This document shows, piece after piece, positions 1-6,915 of a stretch of 37,517 nt of DNA. Source of the stretch: Candidatus Poribacteria bacterium. GTDB taxonomy: Bacteria > Poribacteria > WGA-4E > GCA-2687025. The stretch spans positions 1-37,517 of the forward strand of contig VGLH01000023.1 in NCBI GenBank assembly GCA_016866785.1, in the 5' to 3' direction. A program made the translations under genes and the position numbers. Position 1 is the stretch's first letter; each line of letters starts with the position of its first letter. The notes under the pieces were generated by a model. That model saw only the letters and a program-made list of their open reading frames with translations. It did no database searches and was not told the origin of the DNA.

Positions 1-1
1 G

Positions 2-757
2 CCCGTCTTCACCGGCGTGGCGAACTACGCGGCGCTGCTCTCCAACGCCTACTTCTGGCGCCGGTTCGTGACGACGGGCGTCTTCGTGCTCGGTACGGTG
101 ACGCTCCAGTTCGCCATCGGGTCGGGACTGGCGTTCCTGCTGCGCGACGACTTCCCAGGCCGCAAGCTGGTCGTCTCGCTCCTCCTCGCGCCGATGATGA
201 TGGCTCCCGTCGCCGTCGGCGTTTTCTTCGGGTTCATCTACGAACCGACGTTCGGCATTCTCAACTTCGCCACGCGGACGCTCTTCGGCTGGCAGGTGCA
301 GTGGTTCGACCGCCCCGTGCCCGCAATGATCGCCGTCATCCTCGCGGACACGTGGATGTGGTCGCCGTTCATTATGCTGCTCGTCCTGTCGGGACTGCTG
401 GCGGTTCCCAAGCACCTCACCGAGATGGCGCAGATCGACCGCGCCGGCTGGTGGCTCACGCTCCGACAAGTCATCCTGCCGCAGATCAAGCCGCTGCTGG
501 CGCTTGCGGCGCTCCTGCGCACGATGGAGTCGCTCAAGCTCTTCGACACCATCTTCGTCATGACCAAGGGGGGGCCCGGAACCGCGACCGAGACGCTCTC
601 GATATCGCTCTACCGTGTCGGGTTCCAGTACTTCCATACCGGGAAGGCGTCGGCGCTCGCGTACATCATGCTCATCGTCGTCATCGTCCTGAGCAACTTC
701 TACCTGCGGCTTTCCGCGCGCGCCGGACGAACCGCCGTGACTCCGAGCGAGGGCTAG
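2..757 (+). CDS. Carbohydrate ABC transporter permease, MalF/UgpA type (5' truncated)
   Basis: Inner-membrane subunit of a carbohydrate importer (CUT1-type family). The frame is open from base 2, before the first GTG at 17, and the first residues (PVFTGVANY) match the region that precedes the second helix in this family, so the gene starts left of the window and lacks its N-terminus and first helix. The visible part has about five hydrophobic helices, for example around residues 20-40 and 60-80. The cytoplasmic EAA loop that docks on the ATPase is present as EMAQIDRAGWWLTLRQVILP. The stop lies 3 bases before the next permease, so they form one operon. The substrate-binding protein normally lies upstream and is not visible. 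The substrate cannot be told from sequence; sugar, polyol or glycerol-phosphate are all possible. Confidence 0.9.
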   Translation, partial: PVFTGVANYAALLSNAYFWRRFVTTGVFVLGTVTLQFAIGSGLAFLLRDDFPGRKLVVSLLLAPMMMAPVAVGVFFGFIYEPTFGILNFATRTLFGWQVQWFDRPVPAMIAVILADTWMWSPFIMLLVLSGLLAVPKHLTEMAQIDRAGWWLTLRQVILPQIKPLLALAALLRTMESLKLFDTIFVMTKGGPGTATETLSISLYRVGFQYFHTGKASALAYIMLIVVIVLSNFYLRLSARAGRTAVTPSEG

Positions 758-760
758 ACG

Positions 761-1618
761 ATGGCGAACGCGCGTCCGAAGCGCATCGTGCGGATCGCGG
801 CGATCTACGCGGTGACGGCCGTCTACGTCTTCCCCGTGCTGTGGATCGTCCTGACAGCTTTCAAGGATCGCGTGGACGTCTTCGCCATGCCGCCGAAGCT
901 GCTCTTCGCGCCGACGCTGGATAACTTCCGCCGTGTCTTCATCGACGTCTCCGCCCTTACCGGCGACGCCCAGTGGACGAGGTTCGCGCGGAACTTCCTG
1001 AACAGCGTGATCCTCTCGTTCGCGAGCGTGTCGCTGGCGCTCTGCGCTGGGACCGCGGCGGCTTACTCGCTGTCGCGTCACACGTTCCGCCATCGGGATT
1101 TCATCCTGTTCTCGATCCTCTCGACACGGATGCTTCCGGCGGTCGCGACGATCATCCCCGTCTATCTGCTCTTCCGCCGACTGGGACTGATGAACTCGTA
1201 CACCGGCATGATCCTGCTCTATGCCGCCTTCAGCGTGTCGTTCGTCGTGTGGATGATGAAGAGCTTCTTCGACGAGATACCCGTCGAGATCGAGGAGGCG
1301 GCGGAGCTCGACGGTTCGTCGAAGATGCGGGTCCTCCGACGCATCGCGCTGCCGCAAGTGAAGTCGGGAATCGCCGCGACCGTCGTCATCTCGCTGCTGT
1401 TCACGTGGAACGAGTTCCTCTTCGCTCTCATGCTGACGGGATCGGAGACGCGCACCGTGCCCGTCGCGCTGGCGGGAGCCTTGCAGGGCGAGCTCGGGAT
1501 CGACTGGGGTTTGATCGCCGCCATCGAGACGCTCTATGTCCTGCCGGTGCTCGTCGTTGCCATCGCGCTCCAGCGGTTCCTGCTGCGAGGCTTGACCTTC
1601 GGAACGGTGAGGAAGTAG
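761..1618 (+). CDS. Carbohydrate ABC transporter permease, MalG/UgpE type
   Basis: Second transmembrane subunit of the importer, pairing with the permease just upstream. At 285 residues it has normal length for the MalG/UgpE family. It opens with a short basic N-terminus and a helix (IYAVTAVYVFPVLWIVLTAF), then carries a periplasmic stretch and five further hydrophobic segments. The EAA loop is well conserved (EIEEAAELDGSSKMRVLRRI ending in ALPQVKSG), as is the FTWNEFLFAL motif typical of MalG-type proteins. The ATG lies 3 bases after the upstream stop, and the stop abuts the ATG of the ATPase gene with no gap, so translation is probably coupled. Substrate unknown. Confidence 0.93.
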   Translation: MANARPKRIVRIAAIYAVTAVYVFPVLWIVLTAFKDRVDVFAMPPKLLFAPTLDNFRRVFIDVSALTGDAQWTRFARNFLNSVILSFASVSLALCAGTAAAYSLSRHTFRHRDFILFSILSTRMLPAVATIIPVYLLFRRLGLMNSYTGMILLYAAFSVSFVVWMMKSFFDEIPVEIEEAAELDGSSKMRVLRRIALPQVKSGIAATVVISLLFTWNEFLFALMLTGSETRTVPVALAGALQGELGIDWGLIAAIETLYVLPVLVVAIALQRFLLRGLTFGTVRK

Positions 1619-2686
1619 ATGGCGCGAATCGAGCTGCGCGGCATCTCGAAGCGCTTCGGTCACGTGCAGGCGCTGGCGTCCGTCGATCTCGTCGTCGAGG
1701 AGGGCGAGTTCGTCTCGCTGCTCGGACCCTCCGGCTGCGGCAAGACGACGACGCTGCGGATCGTCGCGGGACTCGAAAGCCCGACCATGGGAACCGTGCG
1801 CATCGGCGACCGCGACGTGACTCGCCTGCCGCCGGGCGAGCGCGACATCGGCATGGTGTTCCAACTCTACGCGCTCTATCCGTACCTGAGCGCGCGCGAG
1901 AACATCGCCTTCCCGCTCAAGGCGCGACGCGTCTCGCCGGACGCCGCCGCGAAGCGCGTGGGGGAAGTCGCAGCGATGCTTGGCATCGAACGTCTGCTCG
2001 ACCGGTACCCCTCCGCGCTGCATCCGGCAGATGGTCAGCGCGTCGCGCTCGCCAAAGCGATCGTCCGCGACCCAGCGGTCTTCCTGTTCGATGAGCCGCT
2101 CTCGCATCTGGACGCCCACATGCGGGCTGCCATGCGCGCGGAGCTTAAGCACCTACACGACCAGGTCGGCAAGACGATGCTCTTCGTGACACACGACCAG
2201 ATCGAGGCGATGGCGCTCTCCGACCGCATCGCCGTCATGCGGCAGGGCGAGATCGTCCAGATCGGGACGCCCGATGAGGTGTTCCACGCACCCAGCGAGG
2301 AGTACGTCGCCGGTTTCGTCGGTTCGCCTCGAATCAACCTGGTCGATGCCGAGATCGTCGCCGACGAGGGCTCACGACGGCTCCGCATCGGCGACGGCGC
2401 GCTTGCGATGGAGACAGGGACGCCGGGACCCGTCCGCGTCGGCATCCGACCGCGCTACGTCACGCTGAAGCCTAGCGAAGGCTCTGACGGACTCCCCGGC
2501 GTCGTCCGTCTCGTCGAGCCGATGGGTAGAGAGACGCAGTACCACGTCGACGTCGGCGCCGGTGCGACGCTTCGCTGCCTGGTGCGGTACGGGGCTCCAT
2601 GGACCATCGACGACGCCGTTCGCGTCGTTCCCGACCCGGCGAGGCTCCTGTTCTTCGACCGTCAGACCGGGAGGGCGCTGCCGTGA
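1619..2686 (+). CDS. ABC transporter ATPase, MalK/UgpC type, with degenerate signature motif
   Basis: Cytoplasmic ATPase that would power the two permeases. The 355-residue length and two-part build (nucleotide-binding domain about 1-235, TOBE/OB regulatory domain about 236-355) are standard for MalK. Walker A is GPSGCGKTT (36-44), the Q-loop is FQLYALYP (81-88), Walker B with D-loop is VFLFDEPLSHLD (154-165), and the switch histidine is in VTHDQ (190-194). The ABC signature, normally LSGGQRQRV, reads LHPADGQRV (134-142). This is the one clear fault; the nearby DNA looks like a normal signature shifted by 2 bases and shifted back. If real, ATP hydrolysis should be impaired; a paired sequencing error is the alternative. 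The next gene overlaps its stop. Confidence 0.92.
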   Translation: MARIELRGISKRFGHVQALASVDLVVEEGEFVSLLGPSGCGKTTTLRIVAGLESPTMGTVRIGDRDVTRLPPGERDIGMVFQLYALYPYLSARENIAFPLKARRVSPDAAAKRVGEVAAMLGIERLLDRYPSALHPADGQRVALAKAIVRDPAVFLFDEPLSHLDAHMRAAMRAELKHLHDQVGKTMLFVTHDQIEAMALSDRIAVMRQGEIVQIGTPDEVFHAPSEEYVAGFVGSPRINLVDAEIVADEGSRRLRIGDGALAMETGTPGPVRVGIRPRYVTLKPSEGSDGLPGVVRLVEPMGRETQYHVDVGAGATLRCLVRYGAPWTIDDAVRVVPDPARLLFFDRQTGRALP

Positions 2687-2970
2687 ACCTGAGATTGCCC
2701 TTGCCGCCAGCGATTCGCGCCCGCATCGAGTGGGGCTCCATCGCGATCGCCCTGGCAGGAGTGGCGTGCATGGTGCAGCCCCTGACGTCGGCGCTGTACG
2801 CCGTCGGGTTCTGGATGCTGCTCCTGGCGGGGATTGTCTACGTCTCGACGACGTTCTGGTACGAGGACGAGGTGACGCTAGCTCGCGCGCTCGCGCTTCT
2901 CGTCAAGGTGGTCCTCGTGCTCCTGCTCGCTATCGGAATCAGCGTGGCATTCGTGCCGGCGCTGTTGTAG
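2683..2970 (+). CDS. Small three-helix membrane protein, function unknown
   Basis: A 95-residue hydrophobic protein with three predicted membrane helices, roughly residues 17-37 (SIAIALAGVACMVQPL), 41-59 (VGFWMLLLAGIVYVSTTFW) and 68-90 (ALLVKVVLVLLLAIGISVAF). I chose the GTG at 2683 because it overlaps the ATPase stop as GTGA and has a GGAGG Shine-Dalgarno at 2669-2673, whereas the longer frame from 2599 would begin with an arginine-rich stretch inside the ATPase gene. The overlap suggests it is co-translated with the importer. I do not recognise the family. It could be an accessory membrane subunit or merely the last gene of the operon. Its stop is 10 bases from the convergent ribH stop, and no terminator hairpin fits between them. 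Confidence 0.7.
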   Translation: MNLRLPLPPAIRARIEWGSIAIALAGVACMVQPLTSALYAVGFWMLLLAGIVYVSTTFWYEDEVTLARALALLVKVVLVLLLAIGISVAFVPALL

Positions 2971-2980
2971 GACTGGACGT

Positions 2981-3451
2981 CTACTCGGATGCGATCGCCC
3001 GGCAGAGGTTCGCCATCTCGATCGCCGTCAGCGCGGCATCGAACCCACGGTTCCCAGCCTTTGTTCCCGCCCGCTCGACCGCCTGCTCAATCGTGTCCGT
3101 CGTCAGGATGGCGTAGATGGTGGGAACGCCCGTTTCGCGCCCGACGGCGGCGACCCCCTTCGCGGACTCCGACGCGACATAATCGAAGTGGGGCGTCGAT
3201 CCCCGGATGACGGCTCCGAGGCAGATGACCGCATCGTACTTGCCGGAACCGGCAGCGCGCGCCGCGATGGTGGGAACTTCGAACGCGCCGGGGACCCAGT
3301 AGACGTCAATGGCTTCAGCGTCGACGCCGTGTCGGGTCAACCCGTCCTGCGCCCCGCTCAGCAGCTTCGACGTGATGAACTCGTTGAACCTGCCGACCAC
3401 GATCGCGATCCGCAGCCCCGTGCCGACCAGATGCCCCTCGAACACCGCCAT
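2981..3451 (-). CDS. ribH: 6,7-dimethyl-8-ribityllumazine synthase
   Basis: Condenses 5-amino-6-ribitylamino-uracil with 3,4-dihydroxy-2-butanone 4-phosphate to lumazine, the penultimate step of riboflavin synthesis, in the cytoplasm. The protein has 156 residues, normal for RibH. Family hallmarks are the N-terminal strand [13 protein letters not shown] (F22 region stacks on the pyrimidine), VPGAFEVP (about 53-60), the phosphate-binding [17 protein letters not shown] (about 77-93) with the catalytic histidine of the HFDYV motif, and GTKAGNRG (about 133-140). A Shine-Dalgarno AGGAAGGGA lies just upstream of the ATG. It is the last gene of the rib operon, 17 bases after ribBA. Confidence 0.97.
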   Translation of the reverse strand: MAVFEGHLVGTGLRIAIVVGRFNEFITSKLLSGAQDGLTRHGVDAEAIDVYWVPGAFEVPTIAARAAGSGKYDAVICLGAVIRGSTPHFDYVASESAKGVAAVGRETGVPTIYAILTTDTIEQAVERAGTKAGNRGFDAALTAIEMANLCRAIASE

Positions 3452-3468
3452 GCGGTTCCCTTCCTGCG

Positions 3469-4740
3469 CTAGTCGGAAGACCCGCCGCCGCTCAGCAGAT
3501 CATCCACAAGGAGATGCCCTAGCTTCGTGCGCTTCGTCTTCAGGTAGTCCGCGTTCTCGCGGCGCGCCGGGACCTGAATCGGCACGCGCTCGACGACCTC
3601 CAACCCGTGTCCATGGATGCCGGCGATCTTGCGCGGGTTGTTCGTCATCATGCGGATCTTGCGGATGCCGAGGTCGTAGAGAATCTGCGCCCCGATGCCA
3701 TAGTCGCGCAAATCCGCCTGGAAGCCGAGATGCTCGTTCGCCTCGACCGTGTCGAGTCCTGATTCCTGGAGCCGGTACGCCCGCAGCTTGTTGAGAAGCC
3801 CGATGCCTCTGCCTTCTTGGCGCATGTAGAGCAGTACGCCCTTGCCCTCGCGCTGGATGAACCGGAACGACTCGGACAACTGCTCCCCGCAGTCGCACCG
3901 CAGCGAGCCGAATGTGTCGCCCGTCAGACATTCGGAGTGGACGCGCACGAGCGTCGGTTCGCCGCTCGAAACATCGCCGGCGACGAACGCGAGATGTTCG
4001 CGTCGGTCGATCGGGCTCTCGTACGCGTGGAGCTCGAACACGCCCCAACGCGTCGGCAGATGAACTGTCGTGACGCGTTGAACGAGCTTCTCCGTCCGGC
4101 GTCGATAGGCGATCAGGTCCGCGATGGTCACCAGTGGGATGCCATGGGCGTCGGAGAACGCCCGCAGCTCTTCGGACCGCGCCATCGTGCCGTCGTCGCT
4201 CATCACCTCGCAGACAACGCCCGCCGGGAAGAGCCCTGCCATCCTCGCCAGATCGACAGCAGCCTCGGTGTGCCCGGCGCGCGTCAGCACGCCGCCTTCC
4301 CGCGCCTGCAACGGGAACACGTGCCCGGGTCTGGTGAAATCCTCCGGCTTCGCGTCCGGGTCGGTGACCTTCCGAATCGTGTGGGCTCGGTCGTAGGCGG
4401 AGATGCCCGTCGTGACGCCCTCGCGAGCGTCGATGGACACGGCGTATGCCGTGCCCTTCGGATCGCTCGAATCGGCGACCATCGGATGGATGTTGAGCTC
4501 GGACAACCGTTCGCGCGTCATGGGCAGGCAGATGAGCCCGCGCGCATACTTCGTCATGAAGTTGATGACTCCGGGCGTGACGCATTGGGCGGCGACGGTC
4601 AGATCGCCCTCGTTCTCGCGCTCGCCGTCGTCCGTGACGACGACCATCTCACCTCGTCGTATCGCGGCGATGGCTTCCTCGGCGCGCTTGAAGCGTTCGT
4701 CGGCGTCATCCGTCTCGGTGCGTGTCGGGGCAGTCATCAT
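3469..4740 (-). CDS. ribBA: Bifunctional 3,4-dihydroxy-2-butanone 4-phosphate synthase / GTP cyclohydrolase II
   Basis: Supplies both precursors of riboflavin. The N-terminal RibB half (about 18-215) converts ribulose 5-phosphate to dihydroxybutanone phosphate and formate; it has the acidic loop [10 protein letters not shown] (37-46) and the [11 protein letters not shown] motif (154-164). The C-terminal RibA half (about 218-415) opens GTP; its zinc ligands C271, C282 and C284 have the standard C-x10-C-x-C spacing, followed by RQEGRGIGL (307-315). The full length is 423 residues, as expected for the fusion, and both halves look intact. The ATG at 4740 overlaps the ribE stop as ATGA; a second ATG follows at once (4737) and either could be used. 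Confidence 0.97.
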   Translation of the reverse strand: MMTAPTRTETDDADERFKRAEEAIAAIRRGEMVVVTDDGERENEGDLTVAAQCVTPGVINFMTKYARGLICLPMTRERLSELNIHPMVADSSDPKGTAYAVSIDAREGVTTGISAYDRAHTIRKVTDPDAKPEDFTRPGHVFPLQAREGGVLTRAGHTEAAVDLARMAGLFPAGVVCEVMSDDGTMARSEELRAFSDAHGIPLVTIADLIAYRRRTEKLVQRVTTVHLPTRWGVFELHAYESPIDRREHLAFVAGDVSSGEPTLVRVHSECLTGDTFGSLRCDCGEQLSESFRFIQREGKGVLLYMRQEGRGIGLLNKLRAYRLQESGLDTVEANEHLGFQADLRDYGIGAQILYDLGIRKIRMMTNNPRKIAGIHGHGLEVVERVPIQVPARRENADYLKTKRTKLGHLLVDDLLSGGGSSD

Positions 4741-5384
4741 ACGAACCCGTGCTCCTGCAGCGTCGCCAGGTCGAGCCCGGATCGCGGCTCGGACCCGTTT
4801 CCGGCTCGGAGGAGCCTTTCTATGTACTTGGATAGCACATCGAACTCGATGTTGGTGAGGTCACCGGGCTTCCGCTCGGACAACGTCGTCGCAGCCAGCG
4901 TGAAAGGCACCAGACTCACGACGAAGTCACGACCCGACACAGCCGCTATCGTGAGGCTGACCCCATCGACGGCGACAGAACCTTTCTCGGCGACGTAGCG
5001 CAGACCGGCTTCCGACGTGCGGACGGTGAGCTCCATACCGCGATCGGACGGATGGCAGCGCACGACCTGACCAACCTCGTCAACGTGTCCCTGGACGATG
5101 TGTCCGCCGAGGCGGTCTCCAAGCCGCAACGCCCGTTCCAGGTTCACACGCGATCCCGGCCTCAGGCTTCCCAGCGTGGAGCGCCTCGCAGTCTCCTCGG
5201 AAATGTCCGCCGTCCACGCGTCTCCTGAGACGTGAGCGACGGTCAGGCACACGCCGTTGACGGCGATGCTCTCGCCGAGGGCGATGTCCGTCCAGCCCGT
5301 CGAGCCGAAGGCAACCCGCTTGCCGCCCGACTGCTCGCCCGCCCAGGCGACCGCCCCAACGCGCTGCACGATGCCGGTGAACAC
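4737..5384 (-). CDS. ribE: Riboflavin synthase (alpha chain)
   Basis: Dismutates two molecules of dimethylribityllumazine into riboflavin plus the pyrimidine recycled by RibH. The start is the GTG at 5384, giving the canonical N-terminus VFTGIVQRVG, two bases after the ribD stop and with AAGGGA a few bases upstream; a longer reading from 5453 would extend back inside ribD. The 215 residues hold two lumazine-binding barrels, about 1-95 and 96-195. Each has the typical signature: SIAVNGVCLTVAHV in the first and SVAVDGVSLTIAAV in the second, with GGHIVQGHVDEVG between. The gene is also called ribC in some organisms. Its end overlaps ribBA by 4 bases. Confidence 0.96.
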   Translation of the reverse strand: MFTGIVQRVGAVAWAGEQSGGKRVAFGSTGWTDIALGESIAVNGVCLTVAHVSGDAWTADISEETARRSTLGSLRPGSRVNLERALRLGDRLGGHIVQGHVDEVGQVVRCHPSDRGMELTVRTSEAGLRYVAEKGSVAVDGVSLTIAAVSGRDFVVSLVPFTLAATTLSERKPGDLTNIEFDVLSKYIERLLRAGNGSEPRSGLDLATLQEHGFV

Positions 5385-5386
5385 GC

Positions 5387-6490
5387 CTACATCCCTTCGC
5401 GACAGACATCCGCCTCGAGACAGACATCCGGCGGAACCTCTCGGATTCGCCACGGGCCCAACCGAAGCGCTTCGTCCAACGCCGCGAAGCCCGGATCGCC
5501 GACGGAGCTCGTCGCGCGGCTGCTCCCGATGACCATCGGCGCGATGAACCAGACGACGCGGTCGATCAACCGCTGCGAGACGAAGCTACCCAGTACGGCG
5601 GAACCGCCTTCCACCAAGAGGCTCTGCACGCCCTCGATGCCCATCCGATCCAGCAGCGCGTTCAGCTCGACGCCGCTTTCTCCGCTGGGCAGCCGCCAGA
5701 CCTCGACTCCGATGCGCTCCAGCCGTGACACACGCGCTCCGTCCGCCCTGTCTGTGACCGCCACGACCGTCCTCGCCGCCTGGCAGTCGGCAATGCGAGC
5801 CGTCGGCGGCGTTCGGCACGTCGAGTCGAGTACGATGCGCGTCGGCTGCGGCGCGTCCTCGTGACGAGCCGTCAACTGCGGGTCATCCGCGAGAACCGTC
5901 CCGATGCCCACAAGCACGGCATCGTGCACGGAACGCAGCCGATGCCCTTCGCGACGCGCGTCCGCTCCGGTAATCCACTTCGATTCGCCGGTCCGAGTCG
6001 CTGTCTTGCCGTCCAAGCTGGCGGCGACCTTCGCGGTCACGAGCGGCAACCGAGTCGCCTGCCATCGCAGGTACGCCGCGTTGAGCCGACGCGCCTCCGC
6101 CTGCAAGCACCCGACCTCGACAGCGATTCCCGCCGCTCGGAGGCGTGCATGCCCGCTGCCGGCGACGCGCCGATCCGGGTCCTCCATCGCGGACACGACT
6201 CGTGAGATCCCGGAAGCGATGAGGGCGTCCGCGCAGGGAGGGGTTCTGCCGTGGTGGGAGCATGGCTCCAGCGTGACGTAGAGCGTCGCGTCGCGCGACG
6301 ACGAGCCAGCATCTCGGAGCGCGAATACCTCGGCGTGCGGTTCCCCTGCTTTCGGGTGGAAGCCCTCGCCGACGCACACGCCATGGCGCACGAGAACCGC
6401 GCCTACCAGTGGGTTCGGACGCGTCCGCCCCTCGGCAAGGGCGGCGAGTTCCAGAGCGCGGCGCATCCACGTCGCGTCGCGGTCCAGCAT
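5387..6490 (-). CDS. ribD: Bifunctional diaminohydroxyphosphoribosylaminopyrimidine deaminase / 5-amino-6-(5-phosphoribosylamino)uracil reductase
   Basis: Carries out the deamination and side-chain reduction steps after GTP ring opening. With the ATG at 6490 it has 367 residues, the usual RibD length. The deaminase half (about 1-145) shows the zinc site PHAEVFAL (H52, E54) and EPCSHHGRTPPCADAL (C77, C86). The NADPH-dependent reductase half (about 150-360) begins KVAASLDGKTATRTGESKW and contains LVEGGSAVLGSF. The ATG at 6490 is favoured over an in-frame start at 6649 because it has GAGGG 5 bases upstream, lies about 32 bases after a strong predicted promoter, and because the longer version would run upstream through that promoter into the inverted-repeat element. 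First gene of the operon ribD-ribE-ribBA-ribH. Confidence 0.96.
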   Translation of the reverse strand: MLDRDATWMRRALELAALAEGRTRPNPLVGAVLVRHGVCVGEGFHPKAGEPHAEVFALRDAGSSSRDATLYVTLEPCSHHGRTPPCADALIASGISRVVSAMEDPDRRVAGSGHARLRAAGIAVEVGCLQAEARRLNAAYLRWQATRLPLVTAKVAASLDGKTATRTGESKWITGADARREGHRLRSVHDAVLVGIGTVLADDPQLTARHEDAPQPTRIVLDSTCRTPPTARIADCQAARTVVAVTDRADGARVSRLERIGVEVWRLPSGESGVELNALLDRMGIEGVQSLLVEGGSAVLGSFVSQRLIDRVVWFIAPMVIGSSRATSSVGDPGFAALDEALRLGPWRIREVPPDVCLEADVCREGM

Positions 6491-6528
6491 TGGACCCTCA
6501 GAATCCACGGCTTGTCGCGTTCGAGGAG

Positions 6529-6558
6529 ATTGTACGCCTCGCCCATCGTCGCGGTCAA
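6529..6558 (-). promoter_or_regulatory. Predicted sigma70-type promoter of the riboflavin operon
   Basis: On the minus strand, a -35 TTGACC (6553-6558) and a -10 TACAAT (6529-6534), each 5 of 6 to consensus, are 18 bases apart. The start of transcription would be near 6522, leaving a leader of about 32 bases before the ribD ATG. That leader is too short to hold an FMN riboswitch, and none of the conserved RFN-element segments is visible further upstream. Confidence 0.65.
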
Positions 6559-6589
6559 GAAATCCGCCTCCAACGCGCCGCCGCAAGGC

Positions 6590-6793
6590 CAGGGCTGTTT
6601 CATGAACGAGTCTCGTCGCTTGCTGCGCAGGTCCAACACTACCTGTCATTCCCGCGAGCCCCGCGAAGGCGGGGCTCGCAGGAGCGACGGCGATAGTGGG
6701 TCAGCGCGTCGACGGATGCCGCAGCGCGTGGGCATCAGCCGGTTGCCTGGGGTGCAGAAGCGCGAGGCGAGGTGTGCTCATGAAACAGCCCTG
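6590..6793. mobile_element. Candidate MITE-like element with 16-bp terminal inverted repeats
   Basis: Perfect 16-bp inverted repeats CAGGGCTGTTTCATGA (6590-6605) and its complement (6778-6793) bound a 204-bp noncoding segment. A CAAGGC abuts the left repeat (6584-6589) and a second CAAGGC lies one base from the right one (6795-6800), which looks like an imperfect target-site duplication. An 11-bp-stem palindrome sits in the middle. It lies neatly between the promoters of ribD and the HEAT gene and encodes no convincing protein. I could not identify a parent transposase; a regulatory inverted repeat is the alternative. Confidence 0.45.
6654..6679. repeat. REP-like palindrome (11-bp perfect stem, 4-base loop)
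   Basis: The arms GCGAGCCCCGC (6654-6664) and GCGGGGCTCGC (6669-6679) are perfect complements around a GAAG loop. The left flank reads CTGTCATTCCC, which recalls the widespread intergenic palindromes of the TCATTCCCGCGAA type. It has no trailing T-run and lies between two divergent promoters, so it is not a terminator of either gene. It is central to the candidate inverted-repeat element. Confidence 0.6.
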
Positions 6794-6808
6794 ACAAGGC
6801 GTTCGCGC

Positions 6809-6837
6809 TTGTCGCTGTCGGTGGGTCTGGGTATAAT
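6809..6837 (+). promoter_or_regulatory. Predicted promoter of the HEAT-repeat lipoprotein gene
   Basis: A perfect -10 TATAAT (6832-6837) is preceded at 17 bases by TTGTCG (6809-6814, 4 of 6 to the -35 consensus). Transcription would start near 6844, about 70 bases before the ATG at 6916. It begins just outside the right end of the inverted-repeat element. Confidence 0.65.
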
Positions 6838-6915
6838 GCGCTGGCTCGACGGAGGGCGTCGCATGCGCCCGTGACGAATCGGACGCCAGGCGGGTCGGAG
6901 GAGGGTCGGAAGCGA

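Noticed and set aside
2971-2980. Bidirectional terminator between the importer and rib operons
   Set aside because: Only 10 bases separate the stops and no hairpin with T-run is present; the same holds at 14053-14055 and 27827-27838.
6491-6649. Longer RibD N-terminus from an in-frame start at 6649
   Set aside because: It would run across the predicted rib promoter and into the inverted-repeat element, and adds residues absent from RibD; the ATG at 6490 has a good ribosome site and gives the usual length.
6654-6679. Palindrome as a Rho-independent terminator
   Set aside because: It has no T-run on either side and lies between divergent genes, where no transcript needs to end.
6491-6915. FMN riboswitch upstream of ribD
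   Set aside because: None of the conserved RFN-element segments is visible on either strand, and the predicted leader is too short.
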